Below are positions 36,646-44,851 of a stretch of DNA of 64,000 nt, piece by piece. The stretch comes from Chloroflexota bacterium. GTDB lineage: Bacteria > Chloroflexota > Anaerolineae > Aggregatilineales > Phototrophicaceae. The position numbers and the translations under genes were made by a program. The stretch spans positions 1 through 64,000 of the forward strand of contig JACAER010000019.1 in the NCBI GenBank assembly GCA_013388745.1, written 5' to 3'. Under the pieces are notes generated by a model. The model was given only the letters and a program-made list of their open reading frames with translations. It did no database searches and had not been told where the DNA came from. The number at the start of each line of letters is the position of its first letter. Within the stretch, counting starts at the first letter, position 1.

Positions 36646-38565
36646 GTGAAGAACAGTCGTTACCTCGCTTTACTCGTGGTTGTGCTGCTGCTGGCGCTGA
36701 TCGGCACGAGTGTGCAGGCACAAGCGCCCATTCGCGTCGCGCTGGTGATGCCGAGCAGTATCACCGACATCTCATGGAGTCAATCCATTTATGAAGGGCT
36801 GGTGCGTGTCCAGCAGGAACTGGGCGGCGCAAGCGCGCTGGAAATCGCCTACACCGAAGGGATGTTCGATGTGACGGCGGCCTCGCAGGCGCTGCGCGAT
36901 TATGCTGAGCAAGGCTTCGACATTGTGGTGGCGCACGGCGCGCAGTACGGCACATCGCTGTTCGAACTGGCAGGCGATTATCCTGAAACGTCGTTCGCCT
37001 GGGGAACAGCCACCGACACAGGCGCGGATCGCGGTTTCAACAATATTTTCGCCTATGAAGCGGCGGCGCAAGAAGGCGGTTACGTCAACGGCGTGATGGC
37101 CGGGCTGCTGACCGAATCGAATGTGATCGGCATTGTGGGTCCCGTCCCGGCGGGCGACGCGATTCTGTATATCAACGGTTTCCAGCAGGGTGTGTATGCT
37201 GCCAACCCCGACGCGCAGGTTTTGCTGGCCTATACCGGCTCGTTCGGCGATACGGCGGCGGCGGCCGAAGTCGCGCAGACGCAGATCAGCGCGGGCGCCG
37301 ATGTGCTGACCGGCACAGCGCAGCAGGTCGTCGGCGCGATCGACGCGATTCAGGCGGCGGGCGGGCTGTGGTTCGGCACGCAGGCCGATCAAAGCCCCAA
37401 CTGGCCGGATACTGTCGTGGCCTCGCAGGTCTACGACTGGGCGCCGATGTTCCGCGATATGATCGCGCAGCGCCAAAACGGCGTGCTCGGCGGCATCGTG
37501 TACCGCCTGACGCTGGAAAACGGCGGCCAATTCTTCGCTTACGGCAATTTCGAGCTGCCGGCAGAGGTGCGCGCGGCGGCCGACCAGGCCATCGCCGATA
37601 TTGAGGCGGGCGTGGTTTATCCGCTGGCCTTCATGCCATCAGAAATCTTCCGCGTGGCGGTGGTGATGCCGAGCGCGATCACCGATCTGGCGTGGAGTCA
37701 GGCCATTTACACCGGGCTGACCAACATACAGCGGCAGTTGGGCGGGACGGACGCGCTGGAAATCGCCTACACCGAAGGCATGTTCGATGTGACGGCGGCG
37801 GCGGGCGCGATGCGCGATTACGCTGAACAGGGCTACGATCTGGTGATCGCGCATGGCACGCAGTACGGCACGTCGCTGTTCGAACTCGCGCCGGATTATC
37901 CCGAAACATCGTTCGCCTGGGGCACGGCAACAGACACCGGCGCGGATTTGGGGCTGACGAATGTGTTCGCCTATGAAGCAGCGGCGCAAGAAGGCGGTTA
38001 TGTCAACGGCGTGATGGCCGGCCTGCTGACGCAGAGCGGCACGATTGGCGTGGTGGGTCCCGTCCCGGCGGGCGACGCACTGCTGTACATCAACGGCTTC
38101 CAGCAGGGTGTCGCAGCCTCGAACGCCAGCGCGAATGTCGTGATCGCCTATACGGGTTCATTTGGCGATACAGCGCTGGCGGCAGAAACGGCGCAAACAC
38201 AGATCAGCGCCGGCGCGGACGTGCTGACCGGCTCGGCGCAGCAGGTCGTCGGCGCGATCGACGCCATTCAGGCGGCAGGCGGCTACTGGTTCGGCACGCA
38301 GAGTGACCAGAGTGTCAACTGGCCAGAAACGGTGGTGGCCTCGCAGGTCTTCAACTGGGCGCCGACGATCGGTCAGATGATCGACAACATCCTGAGCGGC
38401 ACACTGGGCGGCGAAGCCTACACGATTACGCTGGCGAACGGCGGGCTGCGCATTATCTACGGCGGCGTGGATGTGCCGGCGGACGTGGTGGCGGCGGCGG
38501 ACGCGGCCATCGCAGGCATTATCGACGGCAGCATCACGGTAGCGCGCGAACTGCCCGGCCAGTAA
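36646..38565 (+). CDS. Tandem-duplicated BMP family substrate-binding protein
   Basis: A 639-residue secreted protein made of two BMP (PnrA/Med-like) domains. After a Sec signal (YLALLVVVLLLALIGTSVQAQA), copy 1 covers residues about 25-335 and copy 2 about 336-639. Each has ALEIAYTEGMFDVTAA, SFAWGTATDTGAD, GGYVNGVMAGLLT, VGPVPAGDA and QISAGADVLTG. Normal BMP proteins are about 330-370 residues with a lipobox; none is present here, so this one is periplasm-facing or free, with the two domains held by a short linker. The GTG start follows AGGAGAGGG. It is part of the nucleoside importer operon. Confidence 0.9.
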   Translation: MKNSRYLALLVVVLLLALIGTSVQAQAPIRVALVMPSSITDISWSQSIYEGLVRVQQELGGASALEIAYTEGMFDVTAASQALRDYAEQGFDIVVAHGAQYGTSLFELAGDYPETSFAWGTATDTGADRGFNNIFAYEAAAQEGGYVNGVMAGLLTESNVIGIVGPVPAGDAILYINGFQQGVYAANPDAQVLLAYTGSFGDTAAAAEVAQTQISAGADVLTGTAQQVVGAIDAIQAAGGLWFGTQADQSPNWPDTVVASQVYDWAPMFRDMIAQRQNGVLGGIVYRLTLENGGQFFAYGNFELPAEVRAAADQAIADIEAGVVYPLAFMPSEIFRVAVVMPSAITDLAWSQAIYTGLTNIQRQLGGTDALEIAYTEGMFDVTAAAGAMRDYAEQGYDLVIAHGTQYGTSLFELAPDYPETSFAWGTATDTGADLGLTNVFAYEAAAQEGGYVNGVMAGLLTQSGTIGVVGPVPAGDALLYINGFQQGVAASNASANVVIAYTGSFGDTALAAETAQTQISAGADVLTGSAQQVVGAIDAIQAAGGYWFGTQSDQSVNWPETVVASQVFNWAPTIGQMIDNILSGTLGGEAYTITLANGGLRIIYGGVDVPADVVAAADAAIAGIIDGSITVARELPGQ

Positions 38566-38587
38566 CGATGATCGTATACTCGTGATG

Positions 38588-38641
38588 CGCCCCCACCCCT
38601 TGTCCCCCTCTCCGCTGGCGGGGAGGGGGAGGAGCGGGGAC
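38588..38641. repeat. GC-rich palindromic element
   Basis: CCCCCTCTCC (38604-38613), loop GCTGGC, GGGGAGGGGG (38620-38629): ten-base stem with one wobble pair. CCCCCACCCCTTG precedes it; the same CCCCACCCCTTG string occurs inside the glycosyltransferase gene near 62356. Confidence 0.65.
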
Positions 38642-38665
38642 GCTGTGATTGAGTAGGCAGTGTAA

Positions 38666-38700
38666 GGGGCGTGGCCCGCTGCGCCCCTACTAACAATTTT
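38666..38700 (+). terminator. Terminator-like hairpin before the ATPase gene
   Basis: GGGGCG (38666-38671) and CGCCCC (38682-38687) form a six-base stem, followed by TACTAACAATTTTTG. It may reduce read-through from the binding-protein gene into the ATPase gene, as in other importer operons, but the T-run is not immediate. Confidence 0.4.
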
Positions 38701-38728
38701 TGATCACTTGTTTTTAGAGCACAAGACG

Positions 38729-40279
38729 ATGTCCCAAACTGCAACGCTTCCCTCCGGCCACCGACAAATTCAGCAGGCCGCACTGCGCCAGATCGTCAAG
38801 CGTTTTCCGGGCGTGCTGGCCAACGATCGCGTCAACTTTGACGTGAAAGCCGGCGAGATTCACGCCCTCTTGGGCGAAAACGGCGCCGGCAAAAGCACGC
38901 TGATGAAAGTGCTGTACGGCCTGTACCAGCCAGATGACGGGCAAATTTTGCTCGACGGCCAGCCGATGACCTTCCGTTCGCCGACAGCGGCGCTGGCCAG
39001 CGGCATCGGCATGATTCATCAGCATTTTATGCTGGTGCAAACGCTGACCGTAGCCGAAAACGTCGCGCTGGGCATCCACAGGGGCGGCGCAGTGATCAAT
39101 CTGGAAGGCGTGCGCGCGCGAGTGCACGAACTTTCGCTGACCTATGGGCTGAAGGTGGACCCCGACGCTTATATCTGGCAGCTTTCGGTCGGTGAACAGC
39201 AGCGTGTGGAGATTGTCAAAGCCCTGTATCACGGCGGGGCGCTGCTGATTCTGGACGAGCCAACCGCCGTGCTGACACCGCAGGAAGTGCGCGAATTGTT
39301 CGTGACGCTCAAACAGATGCGCGAACAGGGGCACGCGCTGATTTTTATCTCGCACAAGCTGCACGAGGTGCAGGAACTGTGTGACCGCATCACGGTGATG
39401 CGCGATGGCCGCGTGATCGACACGATCGCCAACGAAGGCGTAGACCGCCGCAAACTGGCGCGCATGATGGTCGGGCGCGATGTGACCTTCGTGCCAGAGC
39501 ATCCGGGGGTGACGCTCGGTGAAACGCGGCTGGCGATCCAGCATTTGACAGTGCGCAACGATCAAGGGCTGGCGGCGCTGCGCGATGTCTCGCTGGAAGT
39601 GCGCAGCGGCGAAATTGTCGGCATCGCCGGGGTTTCGGGCAACGGCCAGCGCGAACTGGCGGAGGCGATTTCGGGACTGCGGGCGGCGGCCAGCGGCGAG
39701 ATTTTGTTAAGTGGCAAGCCGATGCTGCGCGCGTCGGTCAGCGAACGGCTGCGCGCCGGGCTGGCGTTCGTGCCGGAAGAACGCATGAAACACGGCATTA
39801 TCGGCGCCTTCAGTGTGGCGGAAAACGCGATTCTGCAAAATCACGGCGTGCCCCCCTTCGCGCGCGGTATGTTTTTGAACTTCGGCGATATTGGCCGCCA
39901 TGCGCGCGGGCTGATTGAGCGCTTCAACATCAAAGCGCCGTCCACGCAAACCCCCGCTAAAAATCTGTCCGGCGGCAACATCCAGAAGCTGATTCTGGCG
40001 CGCGAACTGTCGCGGCAGCCGGTAGTGCTGATCGCGGCGCAGCCTACGCGCGGCGTAGACATCAGCGCGACGGAATATATTCACAGCGTGTTGATGGCGC
40101 AGCGCAGCGCCGGTGTGGCGATTCTGCTGATCTCAGAAGACCTGGATGAAATTCTGGCGCTGTCGGATCGTGTGGCGGTGCTGTACGAAGGCCAGATCGT
40201 GGGCATGTTAGCGCGCGCGGCATTCGACGTGGAAACCATCGGCCTGATGATGGCCGGCGCGCATCATCAGCGCGATTAG
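38729..40279 (+). CDS. Nucleoside-importer ATPase with two ABC domains
   Basis: A 516-residue protein with two ABC cassettes. First: Walker [12 protein letters not shown], signature LSVGEQQRV, Walker [11 protein letters not shown]. Second: degenerate Walker [25 protein letters not shown], and [11 protein letters not shown] lacking the catalytic Glu. The asymmetric pair is usual for ribose/nucleoside-type ATPases (NupO/YufO). The ATG at 38729 is preferred over an in-frame TTG at 38708. It completes the importer. Confidence 0.93.
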   Translation: MSQTATLPSGHRQIQQAALRQIVKRFPGVLANDRVNFDVKAGEIHALLGENGAGKSTLMKVLYGLYQPDDGQILLDGQPMTFRSPTAALASGIGMIHQHFMLVQTLTVAENVALGIHRGGAVINLEGVRARVHELSLTYGLKVDPDAYIWQLSVGEQQRVEIVKALYHGGALLILDEPTAVLTPQEVRELFVTLKQMREQGHALIFISHKLHEVQELCDRITVMRDGRVIDTIANEGVDRRKLARMMVGRDVTFVPEHPGVTLGETRLAIQHLTVRNDQGLAALRDVSLEVRSGEIVGIAGVSGNGQRELAEAISGLRAAASGEILLSGKPMLRASVSERLRAGLAFVPEERMKHGIIGAFSVAENAILQNHGVPPFARGMFLNFGDIGRHARGLIERFNIKAPSTQTPAKNLSGGNIQKLILARELSRQPVVLIAAQPTRGVDISATEYIHSVLMAQRSAGVAILLISEDLDEILALSDRVAVLYEGQIVGMLARAAFDVETIGLMMAGAHHQRD

Positions 40280-40328
40280 GCCAGGCTGACAGTTATGCCA
40301 GCGCCTCTGTGGATTCAATAAAGCATCA

Positions 40329-40709
40329 ATGGACTTCGGGCATATTCACCATGTCGCGCTAATCTGTTCGGATTATGGCGTGTCGAAGCGTTTTTACACG
40401 GAGCTTCTGGGATTCGCGGTGATCGCCGAAACGTATCGCGCCGAACGGCAGTCGTATAAGCTGGATTTGCGGCGCGGCGACTGCCAGCTTGAATTGTTTT
40501 CGTTCCCCAACCCGCCGCCGCGTGTGTCGCCGGAAGCCTGCGGGCTGCGCCATCTGGCGTTTGTCGTGGACGACGTAGAAGCCAGTGCGCGCGCGCTGCA
40601 AGCCAAAGGCGTGGAGGTGGAGACGATCCGCGTGGACGAACTCACGGGCAAACGCTTCACCTTTTTCAAAGACCCCGACGGCCTGCCGCTGGAGCTTTAC
40701 GAGCGGTAG
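40329..40709 (+). CDS. VOC family protein, glyoxalase I-like
   Basis: A 126-residue VOC protein: FGHIHHVALICSDYGVSKRFYTELLGFAVIAETYR is the first unit with the metal His, and FTFFKDPDGLPLELYER the typical end with the metal Glu. The pattern LICSDYxxSKRFYTxxLGF is close to YaeR/GloA2-type lactoylglutathione-lyase-like proteins. The stop overlaps the stop of the YwiC gene on the other strand by 13 bases. Confidence 0.85.
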   Translation: MDFGHIHHVALICSDYGVSKRFYTELLGFAVIAETYRAERQSYKLDLRRGDCQLELFSFPNPPPRVSPEACGLRHLAFVVDDVEASARALQAKGVEVETIRVDELTGKRFTFFKDPDGLPLELYER

Positions 40710-41494
40710 CCCCAGGCCGCCAGCAGCACAGTCAGCAGCCCAAACGCCAATTCCTGAAAGCCGATAACTTGCGCCCGCGCCGGGCGACGGTAGGGCGAAA
40801 GGCCATAGAGCACCCGCAGCAGCAGGATCCCCGCTGCCAACGCCGCCAGCCACGGCAGCGCGCCCGCCGCGGCCAGCACGCCCAACAGCAGCAGTGCGAC
40901 AGTGTGCGCCGCCAGCGCCAAAGACACAGCGGCGGGTTTGCCGCGTTCCAGACGCAGCCGCGCGCGCACATACAGAATCGATGTGACCGCACGCTGCGCG
41001 ATCACCAGCCACAGGAAGAACGCCTGCTGCGGTGTCCATGCGGCTATCAGAACGACAGCGGGAGCTAAGACGCTCAGCGCCAACGCGCCGCTGATTTCCG
41101 CCGCGGTTTCGCGCCCGCGCTGCCCGGCTTCGAGCGACAATTGCAGCGCGGCGCAGGGCACGGCCAGGGCCAGCGGCAGCAGAAAGCCCAGATCGCCGCC
41201 CGCCGCTGTCAGCGTCAGAGCAAACGCCAGCAGCGCCAGCAGCCCGTACAGCACAGTGAAACGCAGCGCCCACTGCGTGCGTTGATAATTTTTGCCCTTC
41301 AGCCGATCTTTAACCAGCGTGCGCAAGGGCTGATGGATCAGAAAAATCGCCAGCGCTGACAGGCTCAGCCAGAAGGCGGCCCACGATGGCGCGACCAGCA
41401 GCCCCAGCAGCAGCGGCTCGAACAAAAATGCCCAACCGCCGTGTTCCGCCGGCAGGGCAACGGTTTTCAGGCGAAACGCGCTGTCCGTCTTCAA
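40697..41494 (-). CDS. YwiC-like membrane protein
   Basis: A 265-residue multi-pass protein. The near N-terminal PAEHGGWAFLFEPLLLGL is the signature of the YwiC-like family (PxEHGGW). Seven to eight hydrophobic helices follow. The function is unknown; the family often lies near nitrate or respiratory genes. It is last in a minus-strand unit with the cupin and two small haem-oxidase-like genes. Confidence 0.85.
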   Translation of the reverse strand: MKTDSAFRLKTVALPAEHGGWAFLFEPLLLGLLVAPSWAAFWLSLSALAIFLIHQPLRTLVKDRLKGKNYQRTQWALRFTVLYGLLALLAFALTLTAAGGDLGFLLPLALAVPCAALQLSLEAGQRGRETAAEISGALALSVLAPAVVLIAAWTPQQAFFLWLVIAQRAVTSILYVRARLRLERGKPAAVSLALAAHTVALLLLGVLAAAGALPWLAALAAGILLLRVLYGLSPYRRPARAQVIGFQELAFGLLTVLLAAWGYRS

Positions 41495-41502
41495 AAAATC
41501 CC

Positions 41503-41820
41503 CTACTTCAGCAGCAGCAGCAGCATGATGAGTTCGCTTTTGGCGCTAACACTGTGGCGCAGGCGCGGCGGCATATGCACCCACGCGCCGGCCTGCGCGT
41601 CGAAGGAATCGGTATCGAGCGTGAGCGCCGCTTCCCCGCGCACGATATGGATGATGGCCGGCTGCGCGGCGGTGTGCTCGGAAAGCGCCTGTCCGGGCGC
41701 GAAACCGAACAGCACCGCTTTGATCTGCTCGTCCTGATAAATCGTGCGGCTAACAATGCTGTCTGCCGGGAGGTGGTCAATGAGCGTATTCAGATCTTCG
41801 AACCAGTGGTAGGCATTCAT
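41503..41820 (-). CDS. Cupin domain protein
   Basis: A 105-residue single-cupin protein: SEHTAAQPAIIHIVRGEAALTLD is cupin motif 1 and GAWVHMPPRLRHSVSA motif 2. Usual metal residues (H/E) are partly present. The ATG at 41820 lies five bases past the upstream gene's stop, so it fits the operon; the frame extends to a TTG at 41847 that would overlap. Probably a metal-binding enzyme or sensor; role unknown. Confidence 0.85.
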   Translation of the reverse strand: MNAYHWFEDLNTLIDHLPADSIVSRTIYQDEQIKAVLFGFAPGQALSEHTAAQPAIIHIVRGEAALTLDTDSFDAQAGAWVHMPPRLRHSVSAKSELIMLLLLLK

Positions 41821-41824
41821 TTTT

Positions 41825-42229
41825 TCAGACCCCAAAAGCTTTGACACGCGGCCACAACTGCACGGCGAACGCCGCGACGGCCAGCCCTTCCACCAGCCGT
41901 CCCGCCAACGTCAGCGCTTCGCTGGCAAAAAATTCGCCGCCGATCACCAGCAGCACGCCCGCGTTGAGCAGTATATAGCCCGCCCATGCCAGGTGCACAT
42001 AGCCATATTTCGGCCTCTGCGGGTGGCGCGGCAGAATCCAGAAGGCGACCCCCAGCGCCAGTTGAAACGTCCAGCCGAGCATGATGGCTTCGATATGCGG
42101 GAACAACAGCCGCCAGATTTCCGGCGACAGCGGCAGACCTTTGTTCGCCAGCAGCAGCGCGCCCAAGCTGAAGCCGGCCCCCAGATACAGCAGCGCCGTG
42201 CGCACCATCCAGACGGTTAAACGCGGCAT
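41825..42229 (-). CDS. Small four-helix protein resembling half of a haem-copper oxidase subunit I
   Basis: A 134-residue membrane protein with four helices. LLFPHIEAIMLGWTFQLALGVAFWILPRHP resembles helices of CcoN/NorB-type subunits (H-x3-H-like spacing is absent, but a single His and the GW..GVAFW..PR pattern are shared). It has a paralogue just upstream, one base away, and the two could form a pair of half-modules. Role unknown; haem binding is not established. Confidence 0.72.
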   Translation of the reverse strand: MPRLTVWMVRTALLYLGAGFSLGALLLANKGLPLSPEIWRLLFPHIEAIMLGWTFQLALGVAFWILPRHPQRPKYGYVHLAWAGYILLNAGVLLVIGGEFFASEALTLAGRLVEGLAVAAFAVQLWPRVKAFGV

Positions 42230-42230
42230 A

Positions 42231-42650
42231 TCAGCGTTCCTTGACGCGCGTCCAGGTATTGATAATGAAGCCCATGCCCGCCAGCCATTGCAGCAGCGCC
42301 GAAAGCAGCAGCAGCCCGCCCAGATTCAATGCTGGCAGGGTCATCAGCAGCGGTTCGACTACCAGGCGCAGCAGTAGGCCAGCATTCAGCGCGATAAACA
42401 CCGCCCACGCCAGTTTTTCGCTGCCGCGCGGCATTTCCTTGCTGTGTTTGGGGAACATCCAGTAGGCCACGCCCATAATCAACTGTGTGACCCAGCCAAC
42501 CATCAGCAAATGATAGTAAACCGGGGTGAATGCGTAAATCTCTGGCGGCAGCCGCAGCGCCGAACGCCCTAAAATCAGCGTGCCGAGCATGGCGGCCAGC
42601 ACAAAATACAACAGCCCGGCTTTGATAAAATAACGCGACAAACGTGGCAT
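42231..42650 (-). CDS. Small four-helix protein, paralogue of the downstream gene
   Basis: A 139-residue membrane protein with four helices: FTPVYYHLLMVGWVTQLIMGVAYWMFPKHSKEMP aligns with the next gene's FPHIEAIMLGW...GVAFWILPRHP. Both start with MPRL. The stop TGA is followed by one base and the ATG of the paralogue. Like it, the protein resembles one half of a CcoN-type oxidase subunit. Function unknown. Confidence 0.72.
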   Translation of the reverse strand: MPRLSRYFIKAGLLYFVLAAMLGTLILGRSALRLPPEIYAFTPVYYHLLMVGWVTQLIMGVAYWMFPKHSKEMPRGSEKLAWAVFIALNAGLLLRLVVEPLLMTLPALNLGGLLLLSALLQWLAGMGFIINTWTRVKER

Positions 42651-42734
42651 AGCTTCTCCGCAGCGCCAGTTGTTTCGCCCCGTATTTTACCACAGAGCGG
42701 CCCCTGCCCGGCCTGCGCTTTCCCGCGCGCTATC

Positions 42735-42780
42735 GCTTAAAACCGACGGCTGGAACGGCGACCCACTGAAGGGGGCGGGA
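42735..42780. repeat. Second copy of the CCCACTGAAGGGG repeat
   Basis: CGCTTAAAACCGACGGCTGG, then AACGGCG, then CCCACTGAAGGGGGCGGG, matches 6981-7029 with a few changes. Both copies are intergenic. Confidence 0.6.
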
Positions 42781-42818
42781 ACCGTCAACACGGGTTGTAT
42801 GGTTCAGCGCTATCGTCA

Positions 42819-43655
42819 CTAGTATTTGCGCACCAGACTCTTGTAGACCACCGGCTGGCGCGTCTGGATGAACTGAAATTCCTCGCGGTACTTGCGCACC
42901 TGGTCGAGATCCACGCGCGCGACAGCGAAGCCTTCCAGCGGCGCACCCGTGTCGGGGTCGGTTTCATCGGCCAGCGAGGCGTAAATCTGCCCGCGCGGGC
43001 CGACAACCATGCTTTCGCCGCCGAAACTGAGCGTCACGTCTTCGCCGACACGGTTGGCCGCCGCGACAAACACCGAATTTTCGTAGGCACGCGCGCGGGC
43101 ATATGTCTTCCACTCGTCGATATGCGCCGCTTCCCAGTTGGCGACTACGCACAAAATCTCCGCGCCGTCCAGCGCCAGGCTGCGCGCCACTTCGGGATAC
43201 GCCAGATCGTAGCCAATCATCAGTCCCAGGTTGCCGACTTCGGTTTCGATGATCGGCAGCTTGAAGCCCTCGCGGAAGGCCATGCGTTCTTCGCCGCGCA
43301 GGTGGATTTTGTTATAGACATCCAGCAGTTCGCCTTCTGGCCCCACCAGCACGGCTGAGTTATAGAGCACGCTTTCAACGCGCTCCTTGGTCACCATGCC
43401 GAAAGCGATATATACACCGTATTCGTTGGCGCGCTGCGCCAGCAGGTTGATCGTCGGGCCGGGCACGCGCTGGGCGATTTCGGTGAAGCGCACACCCAAT
43501 TCGTAGCCGCTGGTGATCAGTTCGGGGAAGACGATGAGATCGACTTTTTGCTGCGAGGCGATCTTAGAGATCATCTCAGTCATCTTGACCAGATTTTCTT
43601 CCGGCTCGCCCATTTTGGGTTTCATCTGCACAATCGCGATGGTCACTTCACGCAT
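42819..43655 (-). CDS. Nitrilase-fold protein lacking the catalytic cysteine
   Basis: A 278-residue carbon-nitrogen hydrolase fold. The catalytic Glu (LIVFPELITSGY) and Lys (NKIHLRGEER) are present. The nucleophile motif, CYDxxFPE in the family, reads IGYDLAYPEV: Gly148 replaces Cys, one base away from a Cys codon (GGC versus TGC). It may be a non-catalytic binding homologue, or the base may be a sequencing error. The ATG at 43655 follows AAGGA and is preferred to an upstream frame. It stands just downstream of the RluA/RluD-type gene. Confidence 0.88.
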   Translation of the reverse strand: MREVTIAIVQMKPKMGEPEENLVKMTEMISKIASQQKVDLIVFPELITSGYELGVRFTEIAQRVPGPTINLLAQRANEYGVYIAFGMVTKERVESVLYNSAVLVGPEGELLDVYNKIHLRGEERMAFREGFKLPIIETEVGNLGLMIGYDLAYPEVARSLALDGAEILCVVANWEAAHIDEWKTYARARAYENSVFVAAANRVGEDVTLSFGGESMVVGPRGQIYASLADETDPDTGAPLEGFAVARVDLDQVRKYREEFQFIQTRQPVVYKSLVRKY

Positions 43656-43719
43656 GAACTTGTCCTTAGTTACCGTCAAAGCAATATGGCCTGCATTGTA
43701 CTACAAAGCGCGGCGCTTT

Positions 43720-44640
43720 TTAGCCCTTGAGCGCGCGCAGCAGCGTTTGCAATTCCGGCGGCAGCGGCGATTCAAACGTCAGCCGCTGGCCGCTGGTTGG
43801 CTGGTCGAAAGCCAGGCGCGCGGCGTGCAAAAAATGGCGTCCCAGAGTGAGTCGCGGTTTGCGCAGGCCGTAGACGCGATCGCCGACAATCGGGCAGCCG
43901 ATAAACGCCAGATGCACGCGGATCTGGTGCGTGCGCCCGGTGAGCAGTGTGACTTCCAGCAGCGCCTGGCCGCCAGGAAACGCGGCGTCGAGCACGCGGT
44001 ATGCGCTCAGCGCGGGTTTGCCGCCGCGCACGACAGCCATCCGTTTGCGCTGCGCCGGGTCGCGGCCAATGGGCGCGCTGATCTGGCCGGAAGGGGTTTT
44101 GGGCGGGCGTTCCACCAGTGCCAGATAGCTTTTTTCCACCTGCCGCTGCGCGAACTGCTGCGCCAGCGCCAACTGCGCAGGGGCGTTTTTGGCGATCACC
44201 AGCAGGCCGCTGGTGTCTTTGTCCAGGCGATGGACGATACCGCGCCGCCGCGCATCGTAGGGCATCTGCGCGATCTGCGGCCAGCGCGCCAGCAGCGCGT
44301 TGACCAGCGTGCCGCGTTCGTTGCCGTCGCCAGGGTGTACTACCAGGCCGGCGGGCTTGTCGATCACCGCCAGATCATCATCTTCGTAGACAACCTTGAG
44401 CGCGATTTCTTCGGGCGCGACCGCCGAATCGGGCGCGGGCGGCGGCAGACTCACACGGATGTGTTCGCCGCCCTTTAACTTGAGCGACGGTTTGGCGGGC
44501 TTGCCGTTGACCGTGACTTTGCCTGCGTGGATCAACACCTGAAGCTGCCCGCGCGAAAGACCGTCGGTGTTCATCACCAACGCCATGTCCAGTCGTTCGC
44601 CGGGCGTGTCGGCAGTGAAAACGATGTGCTGTTCTTCCAT
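43720..44640 (-). CDS. RluA/RluD family pseudouridine synthase
   Basis: A 306-residue RNA pseudouridine synthase. Residues about 12-75 are an S4 RNA-binding domain (RLDMALVMNTDGLSRGQLQVLIHAGKVTVNG). The catalytic motif RRRGIVHRLDKDTSGLLVIAKN contains the nucleophilic Asp, and GRTHQIRVHL is another signature. It modifies uridine in large rRNA or tRNA; RluD-like is likeliest from the S4 domain. The ATG at 44640 lies close to a TGC-TATCAT promoter. Confidence 0.93.
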   Translation of the reverse strand: MEEQHIVFTADTPGERLDMALVMNTDGLSRGQLQVLIHAGKVTVNGKPAKPSLKLKGGEHIRVSLPPPAPDSAVAPEEIALKVVYEDDDLAVIDKPAGLVVHPGDGNERGTLVNALLARWPQIAQMPYDARRRGIVHRLDKDTSGLLVIAKNAPAQLALAQQFAQRQVEKSYLALVERPPKTPSGQISAPIGRDPAQRKRMAVVRGGKPALSAYRVLDAAFPGGQALLEVTLLTGRTHQIRVHLAFIGCPIVGDRVYGLRKPRLTLGRHFLHAARLAFDQPTSGQRLTFESPLPPELQTLLRALKG

Positions 44641-44778
44641 TTATAAATAGCTCATTTGTGCTACGGTGAAACGCCTATGATAGCACAAAAGGCCGGGCGA
44701 TGCAACGCGAAATGTGCAACGCGCAGAACAAGCGCACTAGCCACGATGCTTGTGATGCGCTTGCCCTGAAGTCAAAAC

Positions 44779-44832
44779 ATGAGGGGGCGGCTGCCCCCCT
44801 CTATCCCCTCCCCGATTTCAGGGAGGGGAAGT
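44779..44832. repeat. GC-rich palindromic element
   Basis: GGGGGC-GGCT-GCCCCC (44783-44798) and CCCCTCCC...GGGAGGGG (44805-44828, perfect eight-base stem) form two hairpins in the gap between the RluA/RluD-type gene and the aminotransferase. Confidence 0.6.
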
Positions 44833-44851
44833 CAAAGCGCGGTGCGTGGGA

